Source: Parahaliea aestuarii (lineage in GTDB: Bacteria > Pseudomonadota > Gammaproteobacteria > Pseudomonadales > Halieaceae). Taken from it: 64,000 nucleotides of DNA. Shown here piece after piece: positions 1 to 9,174 of this stretch. The notes under the pieces are model-generated. The model worked only from the letters and a program-made list of their open reading frames with translations, made no database searches and was not told where the DNA came from. Location: the NCBI RefSeq assembly GCF_008064635.1, contig NZ_VRYZ01000010.1:1-64000 (forward strand), in the 5' to 3' direction. The number at the start of each line of letters is the position of its first letter. The first letter of the stretch is position 1. The position numbers and the translations under genes are program-made.

Positions 1-115
1 TGGCGACAATAGAGCATTGGAACCACCTGACCCCATTCCGAACTCAGTAGTGAAACGATGCATCGCCGATGGTAGTGTGGGGTCTCCCCATGTGAGAGTA
101 GGTCATCGCCAGGCT
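1..115 (+). rRNA. rrf: 5S ribosomal RNA (first few bases outside the window)
   Basis: The stretch matches the conserved gammaproteobacterial 5S core: the loop region around CCACCTGACCCCATTCCGAA near 26-45, the GATGGTAGTGTGGGGTCTCC block near 68-87 and the closing GGTCATCGCCAGGC at 101-114, which pairs with the 5' TGGCGA start. Compared with known 5S sequences only about three or four 5' bases are missing. It is the last gene of an rRNA operon whose 16S and 23S genes lie to the left of the window. The exact 3' end is set by homology and may be off by one or two bases. Confidence 0.95.
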
Positions 116-124
116 TTTAATACA

Positions 125-157
125 AACCCCGTGGTACGCTGTACCACGGGGTTTTTT
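125..157 (+). terminator. Rho-independent terminator of the rRNA operon
   Basis: A perfect 13-bp stem (125-137 pairs with 141-153) with a three-base GCT loop is followed directly by a run of six T (152-157). It lies 10 bases after the 5S rRNA, the usual position for the terminator of an rRNA operon. Confidence 0.95.
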
Positions 158-207
158 ATTGCCTGCGATTAAAGCCGTTGCACAGGCACAGTGGTGAGAA
201 GCCGATC

Positions 208-1140
208 TTGAATCTGCAATTACATTATCTCCTGCTTAGCTTGCTGCTGTTTCTTTTTTGCGAGTCCTCGAATGCGAAGGAAGACGAAGCGGCAGGGCTG
301 AGCCGCTACCAGCAAACGGTCAACGCACTTCGCCATGCGGGCGAAGACGAACAGCGTCTTTTCGCCAGTCTGGCGCTTCAGGGGCTGGTGGAGATCTACT
401 TCGCAGAAGCCGATCTTGCGCGGCGCGAAGCCATCGGGGAAGCTAACGCACAGGCCCGTCGGGGCTGGGCTTTTTCGGTCGAGCAATACACGGAAGAACT
501 GCTGGAGATAGATGCCTTACTGGCTGCGGGCGGCGCAGTGCAGGTGCTGCCTGGTTCAGCAGGTGAAGTACCGATGCTGATCGTTGAGGGGCAGAGAGTG
601 ATGCTGAGCCACCCCCGTGCTGCTGAGCAGACTGCCTACGAACAGCAATTGCTGAACAATTTCTGCCAGCGCGAACATTGCGAAGCAATGCTGCCGCTAC
701 TCGCGGAGGGTGTGGCCCAGCCTGCAGAGTCGCAACCGGTTACGGTTAACTGGAGCTTTTCGCCGGAAGGTATGCGCTGTGGTTATCGCGAGATTACACT
801 GCTTTTTTCCGAGCAGGCTCCGTCTCCCCTGGCCAGGGATATCTGCCAGCAACTGTTTTCAGAGGTGGCATTGCTGGAGGAAGAATTGCGCTGGCAACAC
901 TGGCGCGGCGTGCCAATTGACTGGCCGCGATTGATGATCCAGCGGCGAGTTGCCCAGCCCGGGCATACCGTGGTGGTGAACAGTCTCGGGGATGTTCTGC
1001 TGTTGCGCTTGCCGATACTGGCGGCTAACGGGAGCCTGTTCCAGGGATTGTCGGGATGGTTGCGGGCCGCGGTGAATGACAGCCCGGCACCATTGCTGGA
1101 ACTGCGTGCGGCCGACTATGGTATCGCCCCGCCTGGCTAA
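208..1140 (+). CDS. Exported protein of unknown function
   Basis: I do not recognise this 310-residue protein. The chosen start is the TTG at 208, because the peptide that follows is a clean signal sequence (hydrophobic run LLLSLLLFLFC, cleavage likely after SSNA, about residue 23). An in-frame TTG at 178 would add ten polar residues in front. The mature part is acidic, has no membrane segment and two cysteine-containing stretches (NFCQREHCEA; MRCGYRE). It lies directly downstream of the rRNA operon and 64 bases before the glycosyltransferase-like gene, so the two may be co-transcribed. A periplasmic role is inferred only from the signal peptide. Confidence 0.7.
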   Translation: MNLQLHYLLLSLLLFLFCESSNAKEDEAAGLSRYQQTVNALRHAGEDEQRLFASLALQGLVEIYFAEADLARREAIGEANAQARRGWAFSVEQYTEELLEIDALLAAGGAVQVLPGSAGEVPMLIVEGQRVMLSHPRAAEQTAYEQQLLNNFCQREHCEAMLPLLAEGVAQPAESQPVTVNWSFSPEGMRCGYREITLLFSEQAPSPLARDICQQLFSEVALLEEELRWQHWRGVPIDWPRLMIQRRVAQPGHTVVVNSLGDVLLLRLPILAANGSLFQGLSGWLRAAVNDSPAPLLELRAADYGIAPPG

Positions 1141-1204
1141 GTGGCGCGTTTACAGCGCAGTGCCCAGTCCCTAGAATCACGAACCTTTGCAGTACAGCCA
1201 GTGA

Positions 1205-3088
1205 GTGAGCACTATGAGCGACGATTCCGGGTTTTCCTACTCTTTCCAGATGAATACTGCGCAGCAGCCAGTACCTGCATCGGGGGATCAAGCGCCATCT
1301 GCCGGCCCGACCGGTGACGCGGACCTGTACGCCGTCGATGAATTCGAATCATTGGGTGTGGCAGGCGGAACCTTGCTGGTAGGCCGAAGCACCGGCGCCC
1401 AGATGTTGAGCCAGCCAGAGGTGGCGATGGTGCTGCAGCACTGCATGGTGTTTCGCACTCTGGAGGATCACGCCAGGAAGTTGGTGGCTACTTTTCCCCA
1501 GTTAGGGGGCAATGTCGACGACGCACTCCGGGTGCTGGTTCAGGTGCGTGACGCGGGCTTGTTTGTCTCCGCCAGCCAATTGTGTGGGCGACTGAACCAG
1601 GAGGTAACAAAGCGGGAAGTTGATCGCTGCAAAGCATTTATTATTACCTGCGACAGGCCGGAAGCGGTGGAGAGGCTGCTGGAATCGCTACTGCAAAACG
1701 CGAAGCTGGCGACGCAGAAGCAGCTATACCTGATAGACGATTCTCGACATCCACAGAGCACCCTCGCCAATGCCGACGCGGTAGAGCGCTTCAATCTGCG
1801 AAGCCCTGCGTCCATGCAGTATATCGGGCATGAGCAACAGGAAGCTCTAATCGAGCGGCTCTGCGAATCGCTGCCTGAAGATACGGAAGCAGTGCGCTTT
1901 CTGTTTTCATCCGGGCCCTGGGCTGGGCAGAAGACCTACGGGCGCGCACGCAACATTTGCCTGTTGCTGTCGATGGGTGAGCGCTGCATTGTGATGGATG
2001 ACGATGTGCTATGCACCGCGTTGGCGCGCCCGGCACGGGAGCAGGGCCTGGCCCTATCCGACGGCATGCGTGAGGCCGAATTCTACGCTGGTGAAGGGGA
2101 GTGGCAGCAGCGCTGGATTCGTCAGAATTTTGACCCACTGGTGGGGCATGGCCGCTGCCTCGGGCTCTCCGCAGCACAGGTAATGCAATTGTCAGGCGGA
2201 CATATGCAGCCGGCTCAGCTGGCGGGTGCCAGCCTCGCACTGTTCCGCGATATCCATGCAAGTGCGCCGGTGTTGATGACGCAATCCGGCTCAGTGGGAG
2301 ACCCGGGCACGACCAATAATGCCTGGCTGTCCAACCTGGGCGAGGGCAGCGTGCGCGCGATGCTGCAAAGGCAGGGCGGCTTGCCCGCGGCACTGGAAAC
2401 GCGGCAGTGCTGGCTGGGGCAGGCCCGCGCCACGCTGACCAAGCGAGCGGTAATGTCGCAGGTGACGGGGCTCGACAACCGCGCTGAGCTTCCTCCCTAT
2501 TTTCCGGCGCTGCGGGGCGAGGACCAACTGTTCGGGGCGATGCTGGATTTCCTCATCCCCGATTCCCTGGTCATGGAATTCGACTGGGCTGTGCCGCATC
2601 TCCCAATCGAAGAGCGCGCAGGTAATGCAGCGGGTGATAGCGTCGTTCCCCGCGGCGGTCTGCAGTTGCTGGCTTCCTACCTGGCAGAGGTCAAGCCTCG
2701 CGACCCGGGTGTGGGCTACGATACCCGCCTGCAGTTGCTGACCGCCAGACTGGATACCCTGGCCCAGCTGTCTACCACCAGCCTGGTTGCCCAGTTGCGA
2801 GCCAGCCTTTCGCGTGCCCAGGGCTTCGCCCTGCAGACTCTCAATGACCGGCTCGCAGATACCGGTGCTCTTGATCCGGACTGGAAGACCTATCTCGAAA
2901 AGAACGCCAGAGACTGCATCCAGGCCTTGCAGCACCCGGCGCAGTTAGCGGAACTGCCCGGTGTCGGTGCGGGAGCGACCGACGAGACGGTAGCATCCAT
3001 AATCCGTGAGCGGGCGGCGGGCTTCGCCTCTGCGCTTCGCGCCTGGCGTCGCATTCGAGAAGCTGGAGCCGCGCTTCAGCAGGGCTGA
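1205..3088 (+). CDS. Glycosyltransferase-like protein (GT-A type, uncertain)
   Basis: A 627-residue cytoplasmic-looking protein without signal peptide. From about residue 143 it resembles a GT-A fold: FIITCDRPEAVERLLESLL (strand and helix at the nucleotide-sugar site), LIDDSRHP, then an RARNICLLLS helix followed by CIVMDDDV near 260-266, which resembles the metal-binding DxD motif. The first 130 residues hold a short PqqD-like helical segment (VFRTLEDHARKLV) that I cannot assign firmly; the C-terminal 150 residues are helical. The start is either the GTG at 1205 or the ATG at 1214; neither has a strong ribosome binding site. Two cyclic-di-GMP genes follow on the same strand, which hints at surface polysaccharide or adhesion, but that is inference. 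Confidence 0.55.
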   Translation: MSTMSDDSGFSYSFQMNTAQQPVPASGDQAPSAGPTGDADLYAVDEFESLGVAGGTLLVGRSTGAQMLSQPEVAMVLQHCMVFRTLEDHARKLVATFPQLGGNVDDALRVLVQVRDAGLFVSASQLCGRLNQEVTKREVDRCKAFIITCDRPEAVERLLESLLQNAKLATQKQLYLIDDSRHPQSTLANADAVERFNLRSPASMQYIGHEQQEALIERLCESLPEDTEAVRFLFSSGPWAGQKTYGRARNICLLLSMGERCIVMDDDVLCTALARPAREQGLALSDGMREAEFYAGEGEWQQRWIRQNFDPLVGHGRCLGLSAAQVMQLSGGHMQPAQLAGASLALFRDIHASAPVLMTQSGSVGDPGTTNNAWLSNLGEGSVRAMLQRQGGLPAALETRQCWLGQARATLTKRAVMSQVTGLDNRAELPPYFPALRGEDQLFGAMLDFLIPDSLVMEFDWAVPHLPIEERAGNAAGDSVVPRGGLQLLASYLAEVKPRDPGVGYDTRLQLLTARLDTLAQLSTTSLVAQLRASLSRAQGFALQTLNDRLADTGALDPDWKTYLEKNARDCIQALQHPAQLAELPGVGAGATDETVASIIRERAAGFASALRAWRRIREAGAALQQG

Positions 3089-3183
3089 CCCAGATTGTCA
3101 GGCGGGGTTGTCAGCCGGAGCGGTTCATATGACACTGGGAGTCGGATGAGCAGATACCGCGATGTTCAGGGCTGACCTCATAA

Positions 3184-4416
3184 ATGATCAGTGTAGAAAA
3201 AGTCTATGTATCCGACCTCCAGTTGGGGATGTATGTTTCTGCACTGGATCGCCCCTGGCTGGATTCACCGTTTGCATTGCAGGGCTTCCGCATTGATTCG
3301 GAAGCCGAACTCCGCCAGCTGGGCCAGCTCTGCCAGTACGTCTATGTCGATCACAAGAAGAGCGATGGCAGCCGGCAGTTGCTGCATCAGCGCAGCCTGG
3401 TTGCACGCAGCCGCAAGCCGGTCCAGGCGCTTTTTTCCGACCGGCGTATAAGCCCCTATCAGGACAAGGCCGCCTGGGATGAGGAATTCCCCAGGGCTCG
3501 CGCGGCGATCAGGGAATTGTCCGAAGGCATCGAAAGTGTCTTTGCCAATGTGACCCAGGGCGGTTCCCTCGATATCGTCCGTGTCCGGAAATCAGTCGAG
3601 CCGGTGATCGACAGCATCACCCGCAATCCGGATGCCTGCATCTGGCTGGCCCGTATCAAGCAGCAGGACCAATATACTTACCAGCACTCTCTCGGCGCTT
3701 CGATCTGGGCCGTTGCCCTGGGGCGTCAGCTGGGCCTGCCGCGCTCCGATTTGCGATCGCTGGCTATTGGTGGCCTGCTGTTTGACGTCGGTAAACTGCG
3801 CGTCAATCCAGAGCTGTTGCGAGCCGACAGACCCCTGAGCGACGACGAGTTTCTGCAGGTGAAAGGGCATGTCGAGCTTGGCCTGGCAATGATCCAGGAA
3901 ACCGGGCTGATGAATCGCGATGTACTGGATATGGTCGCCCACCACCACGAACGCCACGATGGCTCGGGCTACCCGAAGGGCTTGAGTGGGAACGATATCC
4001 CCATTTTTGCCCGTATCGCGGCTATCGTCGATTGCTACGATGCCATTACCAGCCATCGCAGCTACGCCCGGGCTACCTCGCCGGCTGCCGCGATAAAAAT
4101 GCTCTATGAATGGCGTGATATCGACTTCCAGGCAGAACTGGTGGAAGAATTTATACAGGCTGTCGGCATCTATCCGGCGGGATCACTGGTGGAGCTGTCC
4201 TCCGGCGAGGTGGCCGTGGTGGTATCGGAGTACCGTTCCCGGCGCTTGCGACCACAGGTGATGGTGATCCTCGGCAAGGATAAACAGCCGGTCGCCAACC
4301 CCCAGTTAATCGATTTGCTCAGCCAGAGTCACACCGCTAGCGGCGAAGCGCTGGAAATTGTCGGCAGCCTGGAGCCGGAAGCCTACGGCATCGACATGAC
4401 CGGCATACAGCTCTAG
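3184..4416 (+). CDS. DUF3391 / HD-GYP domain protein with altered HD pair
   Basis: The N-terminal 90 residues match DUF3391 (VSDLQLGMYVSALDRPWLDS, then YVYVDHKKS), the usual partner of HD-GYP phosphodiesterases. The HD-GYP domain follows: H168 (YQHSL), the metal-site pair at 200-201, H229, HHHE at 253-256, HDGSGYP at 258-264 and D283. The pair is normally HD (HDIGK) but reads FDVGK here, so one metal-binding histidine is replaced by phenylalanine. Known HD-GYP enzymes hydrolyse cyclic di-GMP; loss of this residue may abolish or change activity. The GGDEF-EAL gene starts 4 bases downstream, so the two are probably one transcript. The ATG start has a weak ribosome binding site. Confidence 0.88.
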   Translation: MISVEKVYVSDLQLGMYVSALDRPWLDSPFALQGFRIDSEAELRQLGQLCQYVYVDHKKSDGSRQLLHQRSLVARSRKPVQALFSDRRISPYQDKAAWDEEFPRARAAIRELSEGIESVFANVTQGGSLDIVRVRKSVEPVIDSITRNPDACIWLARIKQQDQYTYQHSLGASIWAVALGRQLGLPRSDLRSLAIGGLLFDVGKLRVNPELLRADRPLSDDEFLQVKGHVELGLAMIQETGLMNRDVLDMVAHHHERHDGSGYPKGLSGNDIPIFARIAAIVDCYDAITSHRSYARATSPAAAIKMLYEWRDIDFQAELVEEFIQAVGIYPAGSLVELSSGEVAVVVSEYRSRRLRPQVMVILGKDKQPVANPQLIDLLSQSHTASGEALEIVGSLEPEAYGIDMTGIQL

Positions 4417-4420
4417 GGCC

Positions 4421-5704
4421 GTGCGAACCCCGCCGCCGGTTGCGCGCGAAGCCTTTGTCGACAAGCTGGCCATCGAGGTCGACGGTGCCCGCCAGCGCGG
4501 AGAGTTTCTCGGACTCCTGCTGGTCGATTTACACAACCTTGCGCGGATCAATCACCTGGCCGGCTATGCCGAGGGTGACAGCCTGCTTTGTCGCACACAC
4601 GACGAACTGAAGGGGCTCAGCAAACTTCCCGACACGGTGTTCCGGGTAGCCGGTCACGGCTTTGCCTTTATCCTCCCCGCACTGCAGAACCCGGGGTTTC
4701 TGGCCCTTGCGGTGCACCGTGTTCAACAGGTGCTGTTTGGCGCCTTGCAGGACGAGGACGCACGCGATCCGGTGCAACTGCGAATTGGAATGGCCGTAGC
4801 CGGGCCAGAGAAGTACGCCTGGGATGACTTGCTGGCGACTGCCGAGAAGAATCTGCAGCACTCCCGACTGGTTGGAACCGTGGTCATGGGGGAGTTGCTG
4901 GAGGCGCCGGCAGAGGTGCCTGCGATACCTGCGCTGGAGCGCTATTTTGCCGAAGCGCTGCATAACAATGCCTTTGACCTGCACTTTCAACCGAAGGTCG
5001 GGCTGCTTGGTGGGCAGATCAGCGGGGCGGAGGCGCTGCTGCGCTGGGATATCGAGGGGAAAGGCGCTGTCCCGCCAGATCAGCTGGTCGTGCTCGCTGA
5101 AGCGGAGGGAAAGCTGTACGAGGTGAGCAAATGGGTCATCCACCGTGCCCTGCGCCAGCTGAACCAGTGGGGCGAACGCTATTGTCACGGTATTTCCGTG
5201 AACCTCCCGGCGCGCATGGTCAATCATCCGGACCTGGTCAACACCCTGCGCGATGCCCTGCGTATCTGGGGAATTCCCCCGGCGCGACTGACACTGGAAA
5301 TCACTGAAGACGCGGTGATCGAGGACAAGGACGCCGGTTTTCAGGTACTGAATGAGCTGAGCGAGCTGGGTGTCGGTCTGTCCATCGACGACTTCGGCAC
5401 CGGTTATTCGTCACTATCCTACTTTCAGCATATCCCCGCCGATGAACTGAAGATCGACCGCTCCTTCGTTAGCCGTATGCAGGTCCAGCCGCGGGAACGG
5501 GAGCTGGTGCGCATCATCATAGAGATCGCCCACCTCTTTGACTTCCATGTGGTGGCGGAAGGCGTAGAGGACGCCGAGACCCTGGGAGCTCTGGCCGAAC
5601 TGGGCTGCGACAGCGTACAGGGCTACTATTTTGCGCGGCCGATGCCGGCGGCTGAATTCATCGACTGGCTGCAAAAGCGGAGTGACGGGGTGCCACTCCG
5701 CTAG
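4421..5704 (+). CDS. GGDEF (degenerate)-EAL cyclic-di-GMP phosphodiesterase
   Basis: A 427-residue protein without membrane segments. The GGDEF half (about 10-160) is degenerate: the signature position reads AGHGF (77-81), so it should not make cyclic di-GMP. The EAL half keeps the residues needed for hydrolysis: AEALLRW, SVNLPARM, LEITED, DDFGTGYSSL, ELKIDRSFV, VVAEGVED and the terminal VQGYYFARPM. It is therefore likely an active phosphodiesterase with a regulatory or dead GGDEF domain. The GTG start lies 4 bases after the HD-GYP stop, indicating translational coupling. The gene converges on tex with only 5 bases between the stop codons. Confidence 0.92.
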   Translation: MRTPPPVAREAFVDKLAIEVDGARQRGEFLGLLLVDLHNLARINHLAGYAEGDSLLCRTHDELKGLSKLPDTVFRVAGHGFAFILPALQNPGFLALAVHRVQQVLFGALQDEDARDPVQLRIGMAVAGPEKYAWDDLLATAEKNLQHSRLVGTVVMGELLEAPAEVPAIPALERYFAEALHNNAFDLHFQPKVGLLGGQISGAEALLRWDIEGKGAVPPDQLVVLAEAEGKLYEVSKWVIHRALRQLNQWGERYCHGISVNLPARMVNHPDLVNTLRDALRIWGIPPARLTLEITEDAVIEDKDAGFQVLNELSELGVGLSIDDFGTGYSSLSYFQHIPADELKIDRSFVSRMQVQPRERELVRIIIEIAHLFDFHVVAEGVEDAETLGALAELGCDSVQGYYFARPMPAAEFIDWLQKRSDGVPLR

Positions 5705-5709
5705 CGGGT

Positions 5710-8022
5710 TCAGCGCTCCTTGCGAGCGTTGGCGAAGGCAGCGGCAAAGGCATTGTTGGCCGCAGGCTTGTCGGCGCGCGGCGGACGGGCATTGCCGCGA
5801 CCACTACTGCGACGCTGTTCGCCGCGCTGGCTGGCCGGCTGCTCACCGGCCTTGTCACCCATGCGCATGCTGAGGCCAATACGCTTGCGGGCCTCGTCGA
5901 TTTCCATCACTTTCACTTTGACGATGTCGCCGGCTTTCACCACATCGCGGGGATCTTTGACGAATTTATCGGCCAGGGCGGAGATATGGACCAGGCCGTC
6001 CTGGTGAACGCCGATGTCGACGAAGGCGCCGAAGTTGGTGACATTGGTGACGGTTCCTTCGAGCACCATGTCGGGGCGCAGGTCGGAGATTTTCTCCACT
6101 CCGTCCTGGAAGGTCGCCATGCGGAATTCCGGGCGCGGGTCGCGCCCCGGCTTGTCCAGTTCACTGATAATGTCGACCACGGTGGGCAGGCCCACGGTGT
6201 CGCTGGTGTAGTCCTCTGCCTTGAGGCTGCGCAGGAAACTGCTGTCACCGATGATGCTGGCCACGTCCCGTTGGCGCTGTAAAGCGATACTTTCCACCAC
6301 AGCGTAAGACTCCGGGTGAACTGCCGATGCGTCCAGCGGGTTGTCACCGCCACTGATGCGAAGGAAGCCCGCGGCCTGTTCGAAGGTCTTGTCACCGAAG
6401 CGCGAGACTTGCAACAGCGCCTTGCGATTGGCGAAGCTGCCGGTTTCATCGCGCAGTGCCACAATATTGCTGGCGATGCTCTGATTGAGGCCGGAAACGC
6501 GCGTCAGCAGCGGAACCGATGCCGTATTGACGTCGACGCCGACCGCATTGACGCAGTCCTCCACGACGGCGTCCAGTTGCCGCGCCAGCTGGACCTGGCT
6601 GACATCGTGCTGGTACTGGCCCACGCCAATGGACTTGGGTTCGATTTTCACCAGCTCCGCCAGCGGATCCTGCAGGCGGCGGGCGATGCTGACCGCACCG
6701 CGGATGGTCACATCCAGATCGGGGAATTCCCGGGCGGCAAATTCCGAGGCCGAGTAAATCGAGGCGCCGGACTCATTCACAATGACCTTGCTGGTTTTCA
6801 GCGCCGGGTGCTGGCGCAGCAGGTCACCGACGAACTTGTCCGTTTCGCGGCTGGCGGTGCCATTGCCGATAGCGATCAATTCCACATCGTATTTCTGAAT
6901 CAGCTGCAGCAACTTGGCGGCGGACTCGGTGGTGCGGTTCTGTGGCGGGTTGGGGAAGATGGCGCAGTGATCCAGCAGCTTGCCATTGGCATCGACAACC
7001 GCCACCTTGACCCCGGTGCGCAGCCCCGGGTCGAGGCCGATGGTGGCCTTGGCGCCTGCCGGCGCGGCCAATAGCAGATCCTTGAGGTTCATGGCAAAAA
7101 CTTCGATGGCCTCGGCTTCGGCGCGTTCGCGCAGCTGTCCCAGCAGATCGGTTTGCAGGTGGGTCAGCAGTTTTACCCGCCAGGCCCAGCGCACGGTATC
7201 CAGCAGCCAGCGGTCTCCCGCGCGGCCCCGGTCGGCGATTTGCCAGTGCTCGGCGATCATCGCCTCGCAGGGGTGGGCGTCAGAGGGTTTTTCCTCCGCG
7301 TGCATGATCAGGCTCAGGTGCAGGAAGCCTTCGTTGCGGCCGCGGAACATCGCCAGGGCGCGATGGGAAGGTACCCCGGACAGGGCTTCGGTGTGCTCAA
7401 AGTAGTCGCGGAACTTGGCCGCTTCCTGCTCTTTGCCGTCCACCAGGCGCGAGGCCAATTGCACGTTGTCGGTGAGGAAGCTGCGAACCCGCGCCAGCAG
7501 GTCGGCGTCTTCGGCGAAGCGCTCCATCAGAATCTGTCGCGCGCCGTCCAGGGCCGCCTTGGTATCGGCAATGGCGGCGTCGGGGTTCAGGTAGGCGGCG
7601 GCTTCAGTCTCCGGATTCAGGCTCGGGTCTGCCAGCAGGGCGTCGGCCAAAGGCTCAAGGCCCGCTTCCCTGGCAATCTGGGCCTTGGTGCGACGCTTGG
7701 GCTTGTAGGGCAGATAGAGGTCTTCAAGGCGGTTCTTGGTGTCGGCTTCAAGGAGCGACTTTTTCAGCTCCGGCGATAGCTTGCCCTGTTCCTCGATGGA
7801 GTTGAGGATGGCCTGGCGCCGGTCCTCCATGTCACGCAGGTAGTGCAGCCGGTCTTCCAGTTGTCGCATCTGGGTATCGTCCAGCCCGCCGGTCACCTCT
7901 TTGCGGTAGCGGGAGATGAAAGGCACAGTGGCCCCCTCGTCCAGCAGGGTGACGGCGGCGGAGACCTGTTGCTCGCGCACGGCGAGCTCTTGCGCGATGC
8001 GCTGGGAAATGGATGTAGTCAT
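5710..8022 (-). CDS. tex: Tex RNA-binding transcription accessory protein
   Basis: A 770-residue protein, the usual Tex length. It has the conserved N-terminus ([21 protein letters not shown]), the YqgF/RNase H-like region ([17 protein letters not shown]), the helix-hairpin-helix region ([19 protein letters not shown]) and a C-terminal S1 domain ([38 protein letters not shown]). The last 45 residues are a basic, Arg/Ala-rich tail. Tex binds nucleic acid and is linked to transcription and stress tolerance; its exact reaction is not settled in most bacteria. It lies downstream of the CBS gene on the same strand, separated by 113 bases. Confidence 0.97.
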   Translation of the reverse strand: MTTSISQRIAQELAVREQQVSAAVTLLDEGATVPFISRYRKEVTGGLDDTQMRQLEDRLHYLRDMEDRRQAILNSIEEQGKLSPELKKSLLEADTKNRLEDLYLPYKPKRRTKAQIAREAGLEPLADALLADPSLNPETEAAAYLNPDAAIADTKAALDGARQILMERFAEDADLLARVRSFLTDNVQLASRLVDGKEQEAAKFRDYFEHTEALSGVPSHRALAMFRGRNEGFLHLSLIMHAEEKPSDAHPCEAMIAEHWQIADRGRAGDRWLLDTVRWAWRVKLLTHLQTDLLGQLRERAEAEAIEVFAMNLKDLLLAAPAGAKATIGLDPGLRTGVKVAVVDANGKLLDHCAIFPNPPQNRTTESAAKLLQLIQKYDVELIAIGNGTASRETDKFVGDLLRQHPALKTSKVIVNESGASIYSASEFAAREFPDLDVTIRGAVSIARRLQDPLAELVKIEPKSIGVGQYQHDVSQVQLARQLDAVVEDCVNAVGVDVNTASVPLLTRVSGLNQSIASNIVALRDETGSFANRKALLQVSRFGDKTFEQAAGFLRISGGDNPLDASAVHPESYAVVESIALQRQRDVASIIGDSSFLRSLKAEDYTSDTVGLPTVVDIISELDKPGRDPRPEFRMATFQDGVEKISDLRPDMVLEGTVTNVTNFGAFVDIGVHQDGLVHISALADKFVKDPRDVVKAGDIVKVKVMEIDEARKRIGLSMRMGDKAGEQPASQRGEQRRSSGRGNARPPRADKPAANNAFAAAFANARKER

Positions 8023-8135
8023 GGAGTGCTAGAACAAACTATGTGAACGGACAACGCCCGCATTATGCGCGAGTGACGGGGGGAAAACGATCTGGAAATT
8101 TCAGGCTGGATATGGCTGCGTCGGGGCGACCCGCT

Positions 8136-8537
8136 TCAGGAGCGGAAGCTGCGCACCGCCGTCAGCAGCTGGCGGCAGGTGATCTGGCCCACCAGCTTGC
8201 CATTTTCCACCACTGGCCGGCGGCGTTTGTTTTTCATCAGCATGTCCTGTGCAACGTCGACAATGTCCTCGTCAGGGTGAGCCACTACCAGGTTGTCGCT
8301 GGCCATGTAGTCTCTCACCTCGCCGATACCGCCTTCGTTGTAGATGGCGCTCAGGGCCGCGCGCAGGCAGTCCAGTTCCGAGAGTATGCCCACCAGGTTG
8401 CCCAGGTCGTCCACCACACAGACACCGGAAATTTTGTTGTCGATGATGACCTGCATGGCATCGAAGATATTGTCAGTGGCCCTCACCTTCACTGGATTGG
8501 TCAGGATGTAATCACGCAGATTCACGGATTGCAGCAT
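8136..8537 (-). CDS. CBS-domain protein
   Basis: A 133-residue protein made of a tandem pair of CBS domains: the first around MQVIIDNKISGVCVVDDLGN with GILSELDCLR, the second around MLMKNKRRRPVVENGKLVGQ with a terminal TCRQLL. CBS pairs bind adenine nucleotides and act as regulatory modules. The start at 8537 was chosen because a good ribosome binding site (GAGGAGAT) lies just upstream; the longer reading frame has no such signal. It stands alone, without an attached enzyme or channel, so its partner is unknown. It is divergent from sixA. Confidence 0.9.
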   Translation of the reverse strand: MLQSVNLRDYILTNPVKVRATDNIFDAMQVIIDNKISGVCVVDDLGNLVGILSELDCLRAALSAIYNEGGIGEVRDYMASDNLVVAHPDEDIVDVAQDMLMKNKRRRPVVENGKLVGQITCRQLLTAVRSFRS

Positions 8538-8667
8538 TGCGATCTCCTCGTGCACGCAGTCGCCAGTATGGCGAGCCTGTCTTTGCAGTATAGATTGTGG
8601 ATTCCGCTCGGCTAGCACCCTGCGGGCGTCTACACTGAAAGAGAGCTGTCGGCATCGGAGCGCCGCC

Positions 8668-9165
8668 TTGAAAACCCTGCACCTGTTGCGTCATGCAAAG
8701 TCCTCCTGGAGCAACTCGAAGCTGCAGGACTGGGAGCGGCCGCTCAATCGCCGTGGTCAGCGAGATGCCCCGCGGATGGGGGCGGCACTGGCCGGCAGCG
8801 TCTGCGCCCAGCCGGTGTACTGCAGTCCGGCGCTGCGTGCCCGGCTGACACTGGAGGGGCTTTGTACAGGCTGGCCCGCGCTGGCCGGCCAGTCTCACCA
8901 GATCTGCGAGTCGCTGTACACCTTCAACCATCTCGATCTGCTGGAGTGGCTGCTGGCGGTGCCGGCAGAGCAGGAAGCCCTGTTTCTCATCGGCCACAAT
9001 CCCGCGTTCACCGACCTGGTCAACGAACTCGCGGGGGAGCCAGTGCTCGACAACCTGCCCACCGCGGGCTATTTGCGCCTGACCCTGCCGGTAGAAGACT
9101 GGAGCGAGCTGACCCGGGCACCGGCGGTGGTCGAGGCGCAATTGTTCCCGCGGACGCTCGGTTGA
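8668..9165 (+). CDS. sixA: SixA-type phosphohistidine phosphatase
   Basis: A 165-residue protein of the histidine-phosphatase family. The catalytic RHAKS motif is at 8-12 (LLRHAKSSW), followed by the conserved PLNRRGQRDAPRMG stretch and the second histidine in FLIGHNPAFTDLVN. SixA removes phosphate from phosphohistidine in phosphotransfer proteins. The start is a TTG at 8668; no ATG or GTG in frame would keep the catalytic motif. It converges on the LysR gene, with 9 bases between the stop codons. Confidence 0.92.
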   Translation: MKTLHLLRHAKSSWSNSKLQDWERPLNRRGQRDAPRMGAALAGSVCAQPVYCSPALRARLTLEGLCTGWPALAGQSHQICESLYTFNHLDLLEWLLAVPAEQEALFLIGHNPAFTDLVNELAGEPVLDNLPTAGYLRLTLPVEDWSELTRAPAVVEAQLFPRTLG

Positions 9166-9174
9166 AACGCCGGG

